Shown one piece after another: positions 7,830 to 17,222 of a DNA stretch of 64,000 nt; within the stretch, counting starts at the first letter, position 1, and every line of letters begins with the position of its first letter. The notes beneath the pieces were generated by a model. The model was given only the letters and a program-made list of their open reading frames with translations. It was not told where the DNA came from and did not search any database. The position numbers were made by a program, and so were the translations under genes. Origin of the DNA: Endobacterium cereale. Its GTDB lineage: Bacteria; Pseudomonadota; Alphaproteobacteria; Rhizobiales; Rhizobiaceae. Location of the stretch: the NCBI RefSeq assembly GCF_009617585.1, contig NZ_WIXI01000050.1:186001-250000 (forward strand), in the 5' to 3' direction.

Positions 7830-9464
7830 ATGAACACCTATTTTATCGGCATCGATGTCGGCACGGGTTCTGCTCGTGCGGGTGTTTTCGATGTGGCCGG
7901 CACGATGTTGGCAACGGCCAGACACGACATTACCGTTTTTCGCGACGATCTTGGTCATGTTGAGCAATCGAGCGCCGAGATATGGGATGCTGTCTGTGCT
8001 TCCGTTCGCGATGCCGTTGCAAAGGCGGAAATCGATGCTGCATCTGTTGTCGGTCTTGGTTTCGATGCGACCTGCTCGCTGGTGGTCGAGGGAGCCTCGG
8101 CCGGTATCGGTGATCCGGCTCATCCGGAACGCGACATCATCGTCTGGATGGATCACCGGGCGATCGAACAGGCGAGGCGGATCAACGCCACCGGCCATAC
8201 GGTCCTGTCCTATGTCGGCGGTGTCATCTCGCCGGAAATGGAAACGCCGAAACTGCTCTGGCTAAAGGAAAATCGGCCGGAGGTTTATGCCAGCGCGAAA
8301 AATTTCTTTGACCTGACGGACTTCCTTACCTGGAAATCGACCGGAGCATTGGAGCGGTCGTCCTGTACGGTTACCTGCAAATGGACCTATCTCGCCCACG
8401 AGGACCGCTGGGACGAAAGCTATTTTCGGGAAATCGGTCTGGAGGATCTGGCGGAGGAGGGTTTTCTCCGGATCGGGCAACGGATCGTTCATCCGGGCAC
8501 GCCGCTCGGCAACGGCCTGAACGCCGAGGCCGCAGCAGCCATGGGACTAAGGCCCGGCACCGCTGTCGCAGCCGGCCTGATCGATGCTCATGCCGGTGGC
8601 ATAGGCACGGTTGCAGCGCGCGGTGGTGCGCAAAATGCCAAAACCAGCCTCGGTTATGTTTTCGGAACCTCGTCCTGTACGATGACGACAACGGCAGAAC
8701 CCAAATTCGTACCCGGTGTGTGGGGACCTTATTACTCCGCGATGGTTCCCGGCATGTGGTTGAACGAAGGCGGGCAATCCGCAGCCGGTGCTGCCATCGA
8801 CCAATTGCTGTCGCTACATCCTCAGGCGGAAAAATTGGCAAAAATCGCGAAAGCCGAAGGCTTGGGATTGCCGCAATGGCTGGCAAAACAGGCCTTGGCT
8901 ACTGTTGGTCAGCCTTCTGACGTGGTCGGATTGGCGGGCCAGCTGCAGGTCCTTCCTGAATTCCTGGGCAATCGCGCGCCATTTGCCGATCCATCGGCGC
9001 GGGCGGCGGTCATGGGGCTTGGCATTGAAAGTGGCCCCGATAGTCTCGTCGCGCTTTATGTTGCCGGCTTGTGCGGCCTCGGCTACGGACTGCGCCAGAT
9101 CATTGACACGCAGGTTGATAGCGGCGTTTGCGTCGCAACGATTTCGGTTTCGGGTGGAGCGGGTACCCATCCACTCACCCGACAGATTCTCGCGGATGCG
9201 ACAGGTCTTTCGGTCGAAGTCACCGCCTGCCCGGAGCCGGTACTGCTTGGTTCAGCCATGTTGGCGGCCGTGGCGGCCAAGATTTATCCCGACCTGCAGG
9301 CGGCGATGCCCGCCATGTCGTCGGTCGCCGGCCGCAATGAGCCCACAGCCGGTGCCGTCCGGGCGCTGCACGAGGCGCGTTATCAGGCATTTCTCAAGAC
9401 ACAGAAACTTGCCCGCGAGATGCGGGAGAATATCGAACCACTGCTGGCCGCGGTTCTCCGATAA
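7830..9464 (+). CDS. rbtK: FGGY-family pentulose kinase, probable D-ribulokinase
   Basis: A 544-residue FGGY carbohydrate kinase of the pentulose-kinase branch. The N-terminal ATPase-fold motif GIDVGTGSARAGVFD starts at residue 6, DHRAIEQA matches the family substrate region, the mid-protein GTSSCTMT belongs to the second domain and a glycine-rich SGGAGTHP nucleotide loop lies near the C-terminus. It probably phosphorylates D-ribulose to D-ribulose 5-phosphate, feeding the pentose-phosphate pathway. ATG at 7830 has AAGGAGG upstream; the much longer open frame into the dehydrogenase gene was rejected. Order dehydrogenase-kinase is the same logic as rbtD-rbtK in Klebsiella. Substrate is inferred from family and neighbour. 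Confidence 0.82.
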   Translation: MNTYFIGIDVGTGSARAGVFDVAGTMLATARHDITVFRDDLGHVEQSSAEIWDAVCASVRDAVAKAEIDAASVVGLGFDATCSLVVEGASAGIGDPAHPERDIIVWMDHRAIEQARRINATGHTVLSYVGGVISPEMETPKLLWLKENRPEVYASAKNFFDLTDFLTWKSTGALERSSCTVTCKWTYLAHEDRWDESYFREIGLEDLAEEGFLRIGQRIVHPGTPLGNGLNAEAAAAMGLRPGTAVAAGLIDAHAGGIGTVAARGGAQNAKTSLGYVFGTSSCTMTTTAEPKFVPGVWGPYYSAMVPGMWLNEGGQSAAGAAIDQLLSLHPQAEKLAKIAKAEGLGLPQWLAKQALATVGQPSDVVGLAGQLQVLPEFLGNRAPFADPSARAAVMGLGIESGPDSLVALYVAGLCGLGYGLRQIIDTQVDSGVCVATISVSGGAGTHPLTRQILADATGLSVEVTACPEPVLLGSAMLAAVAAKIYPDLQAAMPAMSSVAGRNEPTAGAVRALHEARYQAFLKTQKLAREMRENIEPLLAAVLR

Positions 9465-9496
9465 GCCGTAACGACATTCACATAAGGGAGGGTAAT

Positions 9497-10222
9497 ATGC
9501 AGTTCAAAGGGAAATCGGTCATCATCACCGGTGCCGGCAGGGGCATCGGTCGGGCCTGTGCCGAAATCATGGCTGAGCGCGGCGCCGAGGTCATCGCACT
9601 CAGCCGCACGGTATCGGATCTCGACAGCCTTCGCGAAAAGATCGCCGGCCGTTCGATCGCCGTCGATCTTGCCGATCCGGCGGCGACACGCCGGGCGATG
9701 GCTGAGGCGGGCACTGCCGATTTCCTGATCAACAGCGCCGGTATCAACGTGCTGGAATCCAGCTTTGACATGACCGAGGCAGGTTATGAGGCCGTGATGG
9801 GCATCAACCTGCGGGCAGCCCTTATCACCTGCCAGGAGTTTGGCCGTGCCCGTGTGGCGGCTGGCGGCGGCGGTGCGATTGTCAACATCACCTCCATCGC
9901 CGGTCATCGTGGGTTTACCGAGCATCTGTGTTATGCCGCGTCGAAAGCCGGTCTCGAAGGTGCTACGCGCGTCATGGCCAAGGAGTTCGGCCCGCACGGT
10001 ATTCGCGTCAATGCGGTGGCTCCGACCATCACTCTGACGGAACTCGCGCTCGCGGCCTGGAGTGATCCGGCGAAATCCGCGCCGATGATGGTACGCCATC
10101 CGATCGGGCGTTTTGCGGAGGTGGAGGATGTGGCGCGCACGATTGCGACACTGCTGTCACCGGATACGGCGATGGTCAATGGTGCGGTCCTCAGCGTCGA
10201 TGGCGGTTTTCTGGCCGTCTGA
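9497..10222 (+). CDS. SDR family oxidoreductase, L-xylulose reductase (DCXR)-like
   Basis: A 241-residue classical SDR with TGAGRGIG at residues 11-18, NSAG at 79-82 and a catalytic set Ser133, Tyr146, Lys150. Compared with generic SDRs it shares signature stretches with L-xylulose reductase/dicarbonyl reductase: SRTVSDLDSL after the NADP-binding strand, and a C-terminal WSDPAKSAPMM...GRFAEVEDV region. It may interconvert a pentitol with its ketose, for example xylitol with L-xylulose or an arabinitol with xylulose, widening the polyols the cluster can handle. It starts 32 bp after the kinase with GGGAGGG upstream and is the last gene of the operon. Its stop is immediately next to the stop of the convergent AraC gene, with no spacer. 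Confidence 0.75.
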   Translation: MQFKGKSVIITGAGRGIGRACAEIMAERGAEVIALSRTVSDLDSLREKIAGRSIAVDLADPAATRRAMAEAGTADFLINSAGINVLESSFDMTEAGYEAVMGINLRAALITCQEFGRARVAAGGGGAIVNITSIAGHRGFTEHLCYAASKAGLEGATRVMAKEFGPHGIRVNAVAPTITLTELALAAWSDPAKSAPMMVRHPIGRFAEVEDVARTIATLLSPDTAMVNGAVLSVDGGFLAV

Positions 10223-11122
10223 TCAGCTGCGTTTGCGGTCGCTCGTAACGCTCGCATACATGCCGGTTGTTCGAAAATCGCTGGGATTGGTGCCATAGAG
10301 CCTGCGGAACACTTTTGAGAAATAGTTGGCATCATCAAAACCGCACAGCGCCGACACTTCCTTGATCGGCATGTCTGCGGCCTTGGTCAGCAGTTTTGCC
10401 GCCCGGCGCAGGCGTCGCTGAAGCACGAATTCGGCGGGCGGCAGGCCTTCGTTGGCGGCAAAAATGCGGGAGAAATGGGCTCGGCTGAGGCCCGCCACCT
10501 CCGCCAGATCGCTGACCGAAAGCCGCTGGTCGAGATGGCTTTCGATGTGGATCAGCACATGCTGCATGGTCCGGTATTCCTGGCTGAAATTCGGATGCGA
10601 GCCAAACACGTCGTCGTAGAGTGTCATCGCCGCCTCATAGGCGATGGCGGAGGCGAGGCCCGGCGTTTCGCCGCCGGTCGTCAGACGGTGGCAGCAATGG
10701 GCGAGATGATCGATCGTCTGCGGCTGAAGATGCAGGATCGGACCGGTGATCGACAGGATCGAGCGATGGATGCGCAGCGCCTCTTCGCCGTTCATGGAAA
10801 TCCAGAAAAATTCCCATTCGTCGCCCGGTTCCAGCCAGTAGCGGTGATTGTGCGGCACCAGCACCAGCAGGGTCTCGCCGGGTTTGACCTGCATGGTCCG
10901 GTTTTCATAGCGCAGATTGCCGCGCCCGCTGATGCAATGCTGCAGCACGGTGAAGGGAGCCTGTCCGCGTCGACGCCCGTCCCAGTCATAGGCGATATCG
11001 CGTCGGACCTCGTAACCGCTGCTGGTCGGCATCGTGTGCAGCGTCTGGCGTCCGCGCGGCAGGGTGACGGAGCGGGTGGCCGGACCGGCATCGATCAGGT
11101 TCTTGAGCACAAAATTACCCAT
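10223..11122 (-). CDS. agpT: AraC-family regulator of the alpha-galactoside locus
   Basis: A 300-residue AraC-family activator, divergent from the alpha-galactosidase gene. The N-terminal part is a cupin-like sugar-sensing domain (QHCISGRGNLRYENR, PGETLLVLVPHNHRYW). Two helix-turn-helix units occupy the last ~100 residues, with the typical SALCGFDDANYFSKVFRRLYG. I place the start at 11122, where AAGGA lies ten bases upstream; an in-frame start 51 bp further up is possible. In Sinorhizobium meliloti an AraC-type gene, agpT, controls the agp alpha-galactoside genes, and the gene order here matches, which is why the symbol is used. It shares a 200-bp upstream region with the enzyme gene. Confidence 0.75.
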   Translation of the reverse strand: MGNFVLKNLIDAGPATRSVTLPRGRQTLHTMPTSSGYEVRRDIAYDWDGRRRGQAPFTVLQHCISGRGNLRYENRTMQVKPGETLLVLVPHNHRYWLEPGDEWEFFWISMNGEEALRIHRSILSITGPILHLQPQTIDHLAHCCHRLTTGGETPGLASAIAYEAAMTLYDDVFGSHPNFSQEYRTMQHVLIHIESHLDQRLSVSDLAEVAGLSRAHFSRIFAANEGLPPAEFVLQRRLRRAAKLLTKAADMPIKEVSALCGFDDANYFSKVFRRLYGTNPSDFRTTGMYASVTSDRKRS

Positions 11123-11322
11123 GATAGCATAATCCTTCTCTGGCCCGTCGTTTGATAATACGCATAATCGCAACCCGAGGAGAAGTTGAAGGGAGGGCCT
11201 GCGGAAGCGATTTCAGCAGAATACAGTCACTTATCCGTATTCGTTTTGCTGTCATGACGGCGTTTTATTGTCGTCGCGTTTGCGCTTGCCATGCCTTTGA
11301 AGTTGCAACGAGGATTTGCTTC
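11123..11322. promoter_or_regulatory. Shared divergent promoter region of agpT and the first GH4 gene
   Basis: About 200 bp separate the start of the AraC gene (minus strand) from the first alpha-galactosidase gene (plus strand). Both promoters and any AraC-type operator must lie here. I found no repeat clean enough to name as the operator. Confidence 0.5.
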
Positions 11323-12789
11323 ATGGGTTTCAAAATCGCTATCATCGGCGCGGGAAGCGTCGGTTTCACCAAAAAACTGTTCACCGATATTCTCTGCGTG
11401 CCGGAATTCCAGGACGTCGAATTTTCGCTAACCGATCTCAGCGAACGCAATCTGGGCATGATCCGCGAGATCCTGCAGACCATCATCGACGCCAACAAAC
11501 TTCCTGCCAAAGTGACGGCGACGACGGACCGCCGCCAGGCGCTGACGGGCGCGCGCTACATTATCAGTTGCGTGCGTGTCGGCGGACTGGAAGCTTATGC
11601 GGACGATATCGCCATCCCGCTGAAATACGGTATCGACCAGTGCGTGGGTGACACGATATGCGCGGGCGGCATTCTCTATGGCCAGCGCAACATTCCGGTC
11701 ATTCTCGATTTCTGCAAGGATATCCGCGAGGTCGCCGAGCCGGGCGCAAAATTCCTGAACTATGCAAACCCGATGGCGATGAACACATGGGCTGCGATCG
11801 AATACGGCATGGTCGATACGGTCGGTCTTTGCCACGGCGTGCAGCATGGCGCAGAACAGATTGCCGAGGTTCTGGGCGCAAAATCGCTCGATGAACTCGA
11901 TTACATCTGCTCGGGCATCAACCACCAGACATGGTTCACCGAACTCAAGCTCAACGGTCGCAAGATTGGCAAGGACGAACTGGTTGCCGCCTTCGAAGCG
12001 CATCCGGTGTTCTCGCAACAGGAAAAACTGCGCATCGACGTGCTGAAACGGTTTGGCGTCTATTCGACCGAAAGCAACGGCCATCTGTCCGAATACCTGC
12101 CATGGTATCGCAAGCGGCCGGAAGAGATTTCCCGTTGGATCGACATGTCGGACTGGATCCACGGCGAAACCGGCGGTTACCTGCGTCACTCGACGGAAAC
12201 CCGCAACTGGTTCGAAACCGAGTTCCCGCAGTTCCTCGAACAGGCGAAAAAGCCGATCGATCCGGCCAGACGTTCCAACGAACATGCCAGCCATATTCTC
12301 GAGGCGCTGGAGACGGGACGTGTTTACCGCGGCCATTTCAATGTGAAGAACAACGGTGTCATCACCAATCTTCCGGCCGATGCCATCATCGAATCTCCCG
12401 GTTTTGTCGATCGGTTCGGCATCAATATGGTCTCGGGCATCACTATTCCGGAAGCCTGCGCTGCCACCTGCATGGCGTCGATCAATGTTCAGCGCATGTC
12501 GGTGCATGCTGCCGTGACCGGCGATATCGACCTTCTGAAACTCGCCGTGCTGCATGATCCGCTGGTCGGCGCCGTCGCCACGCCGGAGGAGGTCTGGCAG
12601 ATGGTGGACGAGATGGTTGTGGCGCAGGCCCGCTGGCTGCCGCAATATGCCGATGCGGTGCCTGCCGCCAAGGAAAGGCTCGCGCATTCCACCGTCAAGA
12701 CACGCGACTGGCAGGGTGCCGCACGCCGCAATGTCCGTTCCATCGAAGAGCTTCGCGTAGAAAAGGCCGCAATGAAAAAGGCAGGCTAG
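11323..12789 (+). CDS. agaL1: Glycoside hydrolase family 4, alpha-galactosidase-like (first copy)
   Basis: A 488-residue family 4 glycosidase. GH4 enzymes are unusual in needing NAD+ and a divalent metal (Mn2+), acting by a redox elimination mechanism in the cytoplasm. Visible landmarks are the N-terminal dinucleotide fold IIGAGSVGFTKK, the NYANPMAMNTWA segment, the metal-site region GLCHGVQHGAE and GINHQTWF. It is clearly related to MelA but diverged from the second GH4 gene of the locus (18918-20294). Melibiose, raffinose or stachyose are the expected substrates from context; alpha-glucosidase or alpha-glucuronidase activity also occurs in the family. ATG at 11323 has AGGA upstream; the longer open frame runs into the promoter region. 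Symbol by analogy with the S. meliloti locus. Confidence 0.78.
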   Translation: MGFKIAIIGAGSVGFTKKLFTDILCVPEFQDVEFSLTDLSERNLGMIREILQTIIDANKLPAKVTATTDRRQALTGARYIISCVRVGGLEAYADDIAIPLKYGIDQCVGDTICAGGILYGQRNIPVILDFCKDIREVAEPGAKFLNYANPMAMNTWAAIEYGMVDTVGLCHGVQHGAEQIAEVLGAKSLDELDYICSGINHQTWFTELKLNGRKIGKDELVAAFEAHPVFSQQEKLRIDVLKRFGVYSTESNGHLSEYLPWYRKRPEEISRWIDMSDWIHGETGGYLRHSTETRNWFETEFPQFLEQAKKPIDPARRSNEHASHILEALETGRVYRGHFNVKNNGVITNLPADAIIESPGFVDRFGINMVSGITIPEACAATCMASINVQRMSVHAAVTGDIDLLKLAVLHDPLVGAVATPEEVWQMVDEMVVAQARWLPQYADAVPAAKERLAHSTVKTRDWQGAARRNVRSIEELRVEKAAMKKAG

Positions 12790-12798
12790 AATTTTTAA

Positions 12799-12830
12799 AG
12801 GCCGTGACCCGGAGGAGCGGGTCACGGCCT
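12799..12830 (+). terminator. 13-bp stem-loop between GH4 gene and agpA
   Basis: AGGCCGTGACCCG (12799-12811) pairs perfectly with CGGGTCACGGCCT (12818-12830) around a 6-base loop, starting 9 bp after the first GH4 stop. There is no T-run on the plus strand, so it more likely protects or attenuates the upstream transcript than stops it. Confidence 0.55.
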
Positions 12831-12881
12831 CATCGCCATCAAGGCAGGCCGGTGGGGTGCTGCCGTCAGGGAGGAATGACG

Positions 12882-14969
12882 ATGCCGTTTCAGACCAGAA
12901 TTTCGACTATTGCCGCGCTCAGTCTCGGCGTTTCGTTCATCGCAGTAAGCGCCCACGCGTTCGAGCCGACCACGCCGCCGGAACCGCCAAAGTTTCCGGC
13001 AGAAGGCAAGGTCACCTATGTGCCGCGCGATTCCATTCTCGAATTCAAGGCGCTGCCGCAATACAGCCAGCCGGATTGGGTTGCCGAAAAATTCGAAAAG
13101 ACCGGCAAGCTGCCGCCGCTGAAGGACCGCCTGCCGGAAGAGCCGCTGGTCTACAAGACCGGCAACATGCCGGATGGTGTCGGCGTTTACGGCGATACGA
13201 TGCGCCATGTGGTCGGCGGACGACCCGAAGGCTGGAACTACATTGCCGGCCAGAGCCAGGGCTGGGGCGGTATCGATATCGCGCTCTCCGAATGCCTGAC
13301 GCGCACCGCGCCACTGTTTCAGGTGAATGCCGCCGATACCGAGCCGCTGCCCAATCTCGCCAAGAGCTGGGATTGGTCTGAAGATGGTCACAAGTTGACC
13401 ATGCATCTGGTCAAGGGTGCCAAATGGTCCGATGGCGAAGCCTTCAATGCCGATGACGTGATGTTCTATTGGGAAGATGCCGTCATTGATCCGCAGGTTT
13501 CGCCGCTCGGCGGCGGTGCGTCTCCGGAAGCCTTTGGCGAAGGTACAACGCTCAAGAAGATCGATGACTACACCGTCGAGTGGACGTTCAAGGCGGCGTT
13601 TCCAAAGCAGTATCTCTACACGATGGCCTATCCGACCTTCTGCCCCGGTCCGTCGCATCTGTTGAAGCCGCAGCATCCAAAGTATTCCAAGAACACCTAT
13701 AACCAGTTCAAGAACGCTTTTCCGCCGGAATTCATGAACATGCCGGTGATGGGCGCCTGGGTGCCGGTCAGCTATCGGTCGGACGATATCATCGTGCTGC
13801 GGCGTAACCCCTATTACTGGAAGGTCGATGAGAAGGGCCAGCAACTGCCTTATCTCGACGAGCTGCACTACAAGCTCTCGACCTGGGCCGACCGTGACGT
13901 TCAGGCGGTTGCCGGTTCCGGCGATATTTCCAATCTCGAGCAGCCGGAAAACTTTGTCGCCTCGCTGAAGCGCGCGGCGGATGAAAACGCACCGGCGCGT
14001 CTCGCCTTTGGCCCACGTCTCACCGGCTACAATCTGCTGATGAATTTTTCCGCGAACGGCTGGGGCAACCCGGATGAGCGTGGTCAGGCGATCCGCGAAC
14101 TCAACCGCAATCCGGAATTCCGCAAGGCGGTCACCTCCGCGATCGACCGCAAGGCAGTGGGTGACTCGCTGGTGAAGGGCCCGTTCACGGCCATCTACCC
14201 GGGCGGGCTTTCCTCCGGCACGAGTTTTTATGACCGCGCATCCACGGTCTATTACCCCTTCAATCTGGAGGAGGCCAAGGCGGCGTTGAAGACGATCGGG
14301 CTGGTCGATACCGACAATGACGGTTTCGTCAATTTTCCGGCGGGGACTGCGGGCGGCAAGAATGTCGAGATCGTGCTGCTGGTCAACAATGGTTATGCGA
14401 CCGACAAAAGCCTTGCCGAAGGGCTGGTGGGCCAGATGGCCAAGCTCGGCATCCGCATTGTTCTTAATACGCTCGATTCCAACCAGCGTGATGCAAAACA
14501 TTACGGCGGCCAGTTCGATTGGGCGGTTCGCCGCAACAGTACAGAACTGTTTTCCGTTGTGCAGAACTCGGAGCAGCTGGCACCTGTCGGCCCGCGCACC
14601 AGCTGGAACCACCGTGCGCCGGAAGGCAAGCCGCTCGACATGATGCCGTTCGAACAGGACATGGTGGATGTCGTGAACAAGTTCACCGCCTCACAGGACA
14701 ATGCCGAAAAGGCGGAACTGATGAAGCGGTACCAGAAGCTCTACACCGAAAACCTCTACACGATCGGCCTGACGGAATATCCGGGCGCTCTCATCATCAA
14801 CAAGCGCTTCTCCAACGTTCCGGCCGGAACGCCGATCAACATGTTCAACTGGGCCGAGGACGCCATCATCCGCGAACGCATGTGGGTGGCGAAAGACAAA
14901 CAGGGCAAATACGAACTGTTTGCCGAACAACTGCCCGGCAAGCCGGGCGACAAGGGCCCGACCCAGTAA
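12882..14969 (+). CDS. agpA: Alpha-galactoside ABC transporter periplasmic binding protein
   Basis: A 695-residue extracellular solute-binding protein of family 5 (the peptide/nickel type), longer than the 500-600 residues usual for DppA. The N-terminal signal peptide ends VSAHA near residue 24. The central domain has the class features WSDGEAFNADDVMFYWED and YTVEWTFKAAFPKQYL. In S. meliloti, AgpA is exactly such a peptide-family binding protein that serves melibiose and raffinose uptake, and the neighbouring permeases, fused ATPase and two alpha-galactosidases match that locus. ATG at 12882 is chosen because GGGAGGA touches the earlier in-frame ATG at 12876. Two stem-loops follow the gene. 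A peptide substrate cannot be fully excluded by sequence alone. Confidence 0.85.
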   Translation: MPFQTRISTIAALSLGVSFIAVSAHAFEPTTPPEPPKFPAEGKVTYVPRDSILEFKALPQYSQPDWVAEKFEKTGKLPPLKDRLPEEPLVYKTGNMPDGVGVYGDTMRHVVGGRPEGWNYIAGQSQGWGGIDIALSECLTRTAPLFQVNAADTEPLPNLAKSWDWSEDGHKLTMHLVKGAKWSDGEAFNADDVMFYWEDAVIDPQVSPLGGGASPEAFGEGTTLKKIDDYTVEWTFKAAFPKQYLYTMAYPTFCPGPSHLLKPQHPKYSKNTYNQFKNAFPPEFMNMPVMGAWVPVSYRSDDIIVLRRNPYYWKVDEKGQQLPYLDELHYKLSTWADRDVQAVAGSGDISNLEQPENFVASLKRAADENAPARLAFGPRLTGYNLLMNFSANGWGNPDERGQAIRELNRNPEFRKAVTSAIDRKAVGDSLVKGPFTAIYPGGLSSGTSFYDRASTVYYPFNLEEAKAALKTIGLVDTDNDGFVNFPAGTAGGKNVEIVLLVNNGYATDKSLAEGLVGQMAKLGIRIVLNTLDSNQRDAKHYGGQFDWAVRRNSTELFSVVQNSEQLAPVGPRTSWNHRAPEGKPLDMMPFEQDMVDVVNKFTASQDNAEKAELMKRYQKLYTENLYTIGLTEYPGALIINKRFSNVPAGTPINMFNWAEDAIIRERMWVAKDKQGKYELFAEQLPGKPGDKGPTQ

Positions 14970-14990
14970 TCTCCCTCCCAGAAGAAGTCC

Positions 14991-15047
14991 CGGTCGCGCG
15001 TGAAGCGCGGCCGGTCAAGACATCATACGGGCGCGTTTTTCGCGTCC
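14991..15047 (+). terminator. Two tandem stem-loops after agpA
   Basis: CGGTCGCGC (14991-14999) pairs with GCGCGGCCG (15005-15013), and GGGCGCG (15029-15035) pairs with CGCGTCC (15041-15047), each allowing one G-U pair. They sit between the binding-protein stop and the first permease start, and probably reduce permease expression relative to agpA. Confidence 0.45.
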
Positions 15048-15068
15048 GCAGAAAGGAGAGAGACGGAA

Positions 15069-16076
15069 ATGCTGAGATTTCTGTTGACCCGCATCGGCTC
15101 CGCCATACCGGTGCTGCTGATCCTGAGCGTGGTGACATTCGCCATCATTCAGGCCCCACCCGGCGATTATGCCGATTACATTCGCTCGCAGCTGATGAAT
15201 CAGGGCGGCGCATCCTTCGAACAGGCGCAAGCGCAGGCGCAGGCCTATCGTGTCGAACACGGTCTCGATCAGCCGATGGTGGTGCAGTATTTCAACTGGA
15301 TCACCGGCATCATCACGCGCGGCGATTTCGGCTACAGCTTTTATTACAATAAGCCCGTCGCCGAAGTGGTGGGCGAACGCCTGCCGCGCACGCTGGCGCT
15401 GGCTGTTGTCTGCCATATTCTCGCGTCGCTGTTCGGCATCGGTTTCGGCATCTGGGCGGCAACCCGCCAGTATTCCTGGATCGACAATGTGCTTTCGGTC
15501 GTCTCCTTCCTCGGCATGACCATTCCGCGCTTCCTGATGGCGCTGGTGCTCGTCTATTTCATGGTGTTTCACTACGAAATCTCGGAGATCGGCAGTTTCT
15601 TCTCGCCGCAATATGGCGGGGCGCCGTGGTCCTGGGCCAAATTCGTGGATCTGGTCAGTCATGTCTGGCCGGTGGTCGCCATCGCTGTATTCGGCGGGCT
15701 CGCTTACAACATGCGCGTCATGCGCGGCAATCTGCTCGATACGCTGAACGCCCAATATGTCGAGACGGCGCGTGCCAAGGGATTGTCGGAGGGCGCTGTC
15801 ATCATGCGCCATGCGGTGCCCAATGCCGTGCATCCGCTCGTCATGTATCAGGGCGTGGTTCTTCCCTACATGCTGTCGGGTGAAATCGAGACCGCCATCA
15901 TCTTCTCGCTGCCGACTGTCGGTCCCGCCATCGTCGGTTCCATGGCGGTCGGCGACGTTTATGTCACCGCGACCTTCATGATGGTGCTCGCGGCAACGCT
16001 GGTCGTCGGCAACATCATCGCCGACATGCTGCTTGCCTTGCTCGACCCACGCGTTCGCGAATTCGGGAGGGCGTGA
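15069..16076 (+). CDS. agpB: Alpha-galactoside ABC transporter permease 1
   Basis: A 335-residue DppB-type permease of the inner membrane with six or so hydrophobic segments. The first begins a few residues after the start (LTRIGSAIPVLLILSVVTFAII). The cytoplasmic EAA loop is visible as YVETARAKGLSEGAVIMRHAVPNAVHPLV near the C-terminal third. It pairs with the next gene to form a heterodimeric channel. ATG at 15069 is preceded by AAGGAGAG; the open frame extends further upstream through the stem-loop region, which is not coding. It ends 1 bp before the start of the second permease. Confidence 0.85.
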   Translation: MLRFLLTRIGSAIPVLLILSVVTFAIIQAPPGDYADYIRSQLMNQGGASFEQAQAQAQAYRVEHGLDQPMVVQYFNWITGIITRGDFGYSFYYNKPVAEVVGERLPRTLALAVVCHILASLFGIGFGIWAATRQYSWIDNVLSVVSFLGMTIPRFLMALVLVYFMVFHYEISEIGSFFSPQYGGAPWSWAKFVDLVSHVWPVVAIAVFGGLAYNMRVMRGNLLDTLNAQYVETARAKGLSEGAVIMRHAVPNAVHPLVMYQGVVLPYMLSGEIETAIIFSLPTVGPAIVGSMAVGDVYVTATFMMVLAATLVVGNIIADMLLALLDPRVREFGRA

Positions 16077-16077
16077 G

Positions 16078-17208
16078 ATGACCGCAATCGATCAAACCAC
16101 CACCAAAATGATCACCCCGGCTACCGAACCGCAGCAGGCCAACGAAAGTTACGTCGCGCTGGTCTGGCGGCGTTTCCGCCGCTCCGTCACCGGCATGATC
16201 GGGCTGGCGCTGGTCGCCCTCTTGTTTCTCATCGCCGTCTTCGCGAATTTTTTCGCGCCGATGGATCCGATGGAAACCCATGCGAGCTTTTCACCGCCGC
16301 AGGCCATCAGCTTTACCGACAAGGAGGGTACGTTCGGCATTTTCCCGCGGGTTTATGCCACGGCGGAAACGGAAGAACTTGACCCCGTCACCTTCCAGCC
16401 GATTGTCGGGCCGGATTACGACAACCCGCATTATCTCGGTTTCTTCGTGAAGGGTGCAGAATACCATCTGTTCGGCCTGATCCCGATGGACCGCCACTTT
16501 TTTGGCGCCACCGATGGCCAGCCGGTGCATTTTCTCGGCACCGACAAATTCGGACGCGACGTGCTGTCACGCGCCATCCACGGCTCGCGCATTTCGCTCG
16601 CCATCGCGCTGAGCGTGGTGTTCATCGTCACCGTCATCGGCACAACTGTAGGCCTCGTCTCCGGTTATTTCGGTGGCACGGCGGATACGTGGATCCAGCG
16701 CTTTGTGGAAGTCGTTTTGGCCTTTCCGCAATTGCCGCTTTATCTGGCGCTGACCTCGCTGATCCCGGTCACGGCACCCACACACGTCTTCCTGACTTTT
16801 GTGGTTGTGGTCATGTCGGCACTCGGCTGGGCGCAGATGTCGCGAGAAGTGCGCGGCAAGTCGATGGCGCTTTCCCGCATCGATTATGTGCGAGCGGCGA
16901 TTGCCGTCGGCGCCACCGATCGCCGCATCATCTTCCAGCATATCCTGCCCAATGTGATGAGCCATGTGATCGTATCGGTCACGCTGCACATCCCGAGCGT
17001 CGTGCTGCTGGAATCCTTCCTTGGCTTCCTCGGTTTTGCAGTCAAACCGCCGCTGATCTCCTGGGGGCTGATGCTGCAGGACACATCCACCTATTCCGTC
17101 ATCGGGTCCTATCCGTGGATCCTTGCCCCCGTCGGCTTCGTGCTGGTCACCGTCTTTGCGTTCAATGCGCTGGGTGACGGTCTGCGCGATGCGGTCGATC
17201 CCTATTGA
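16078..17208 (+). CDS. agpC: Alpha-galactoside ABC transporter permease 2
   Basis: A 376-residue DppC-type permease. A ~40-residue polar N-terminus is followed by the first membrane segment (MIGLALVALLFLIAVFANFFA), a long periplasmic loop of about 90 residues that is larger than in most DppC proteins, and five further membrane segments. The EAA loop is YVRAAIAVGATDRRIIFQHILPNVMSHVI. The protein ends in DGLRDAVDPY, the usual C-terminus of the family. GGGAGG lies just before the start, inside the end of agpB. It is followed 14 bp later by the fused ATPase gene. Confidence 0.85.
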   Translation: MTAIDQTTTKMITPATEPQQANESYVALVWRRFRRSVTGMIGLALVALLFLIAVFANFFAPMDPMETHASFSPPQAISFTDKEGTFGIFPRVYATAETEELDPVTFQPIVGPDYDNPHYLGFFVKGAEYHLFGLIPMDRHFFGATDGQPVHFLGTDKFGRDVLSRAIHGSRISLAIALSVVFIVTVIGTTVGLVSGYFGGTADTWIQRFVEVVLAFPQLPLYLALTSLIPVTAPTHVFLTFVVVVMSALGWAQMSREVRGKSMALSRIDYVRAAIAVGATDRRIIFQHILPNVMSHVIVSVTLHIPSVVLLESFLGFLGFAVKPPLISWGLMLQDTSTYSVIGSYPWILAPVGFVLVTVFAFNALGDGLRDAVDPY

Positions 17209-17222
17209 ACGGAGGACAGAAC

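Noticed and set aside
11428..12825. 465-codon open frame on the minus strand
   Set aside because: It is antisense to a full GH4 enzyme gene and has no ribosome site or motif.
12822..14612. 596-codon open frame on the minus strand
   Set aside because: It is antisense to agpA, whose signal peptide and family motifs are clear; the minus-strand product matches nothing recognisable.
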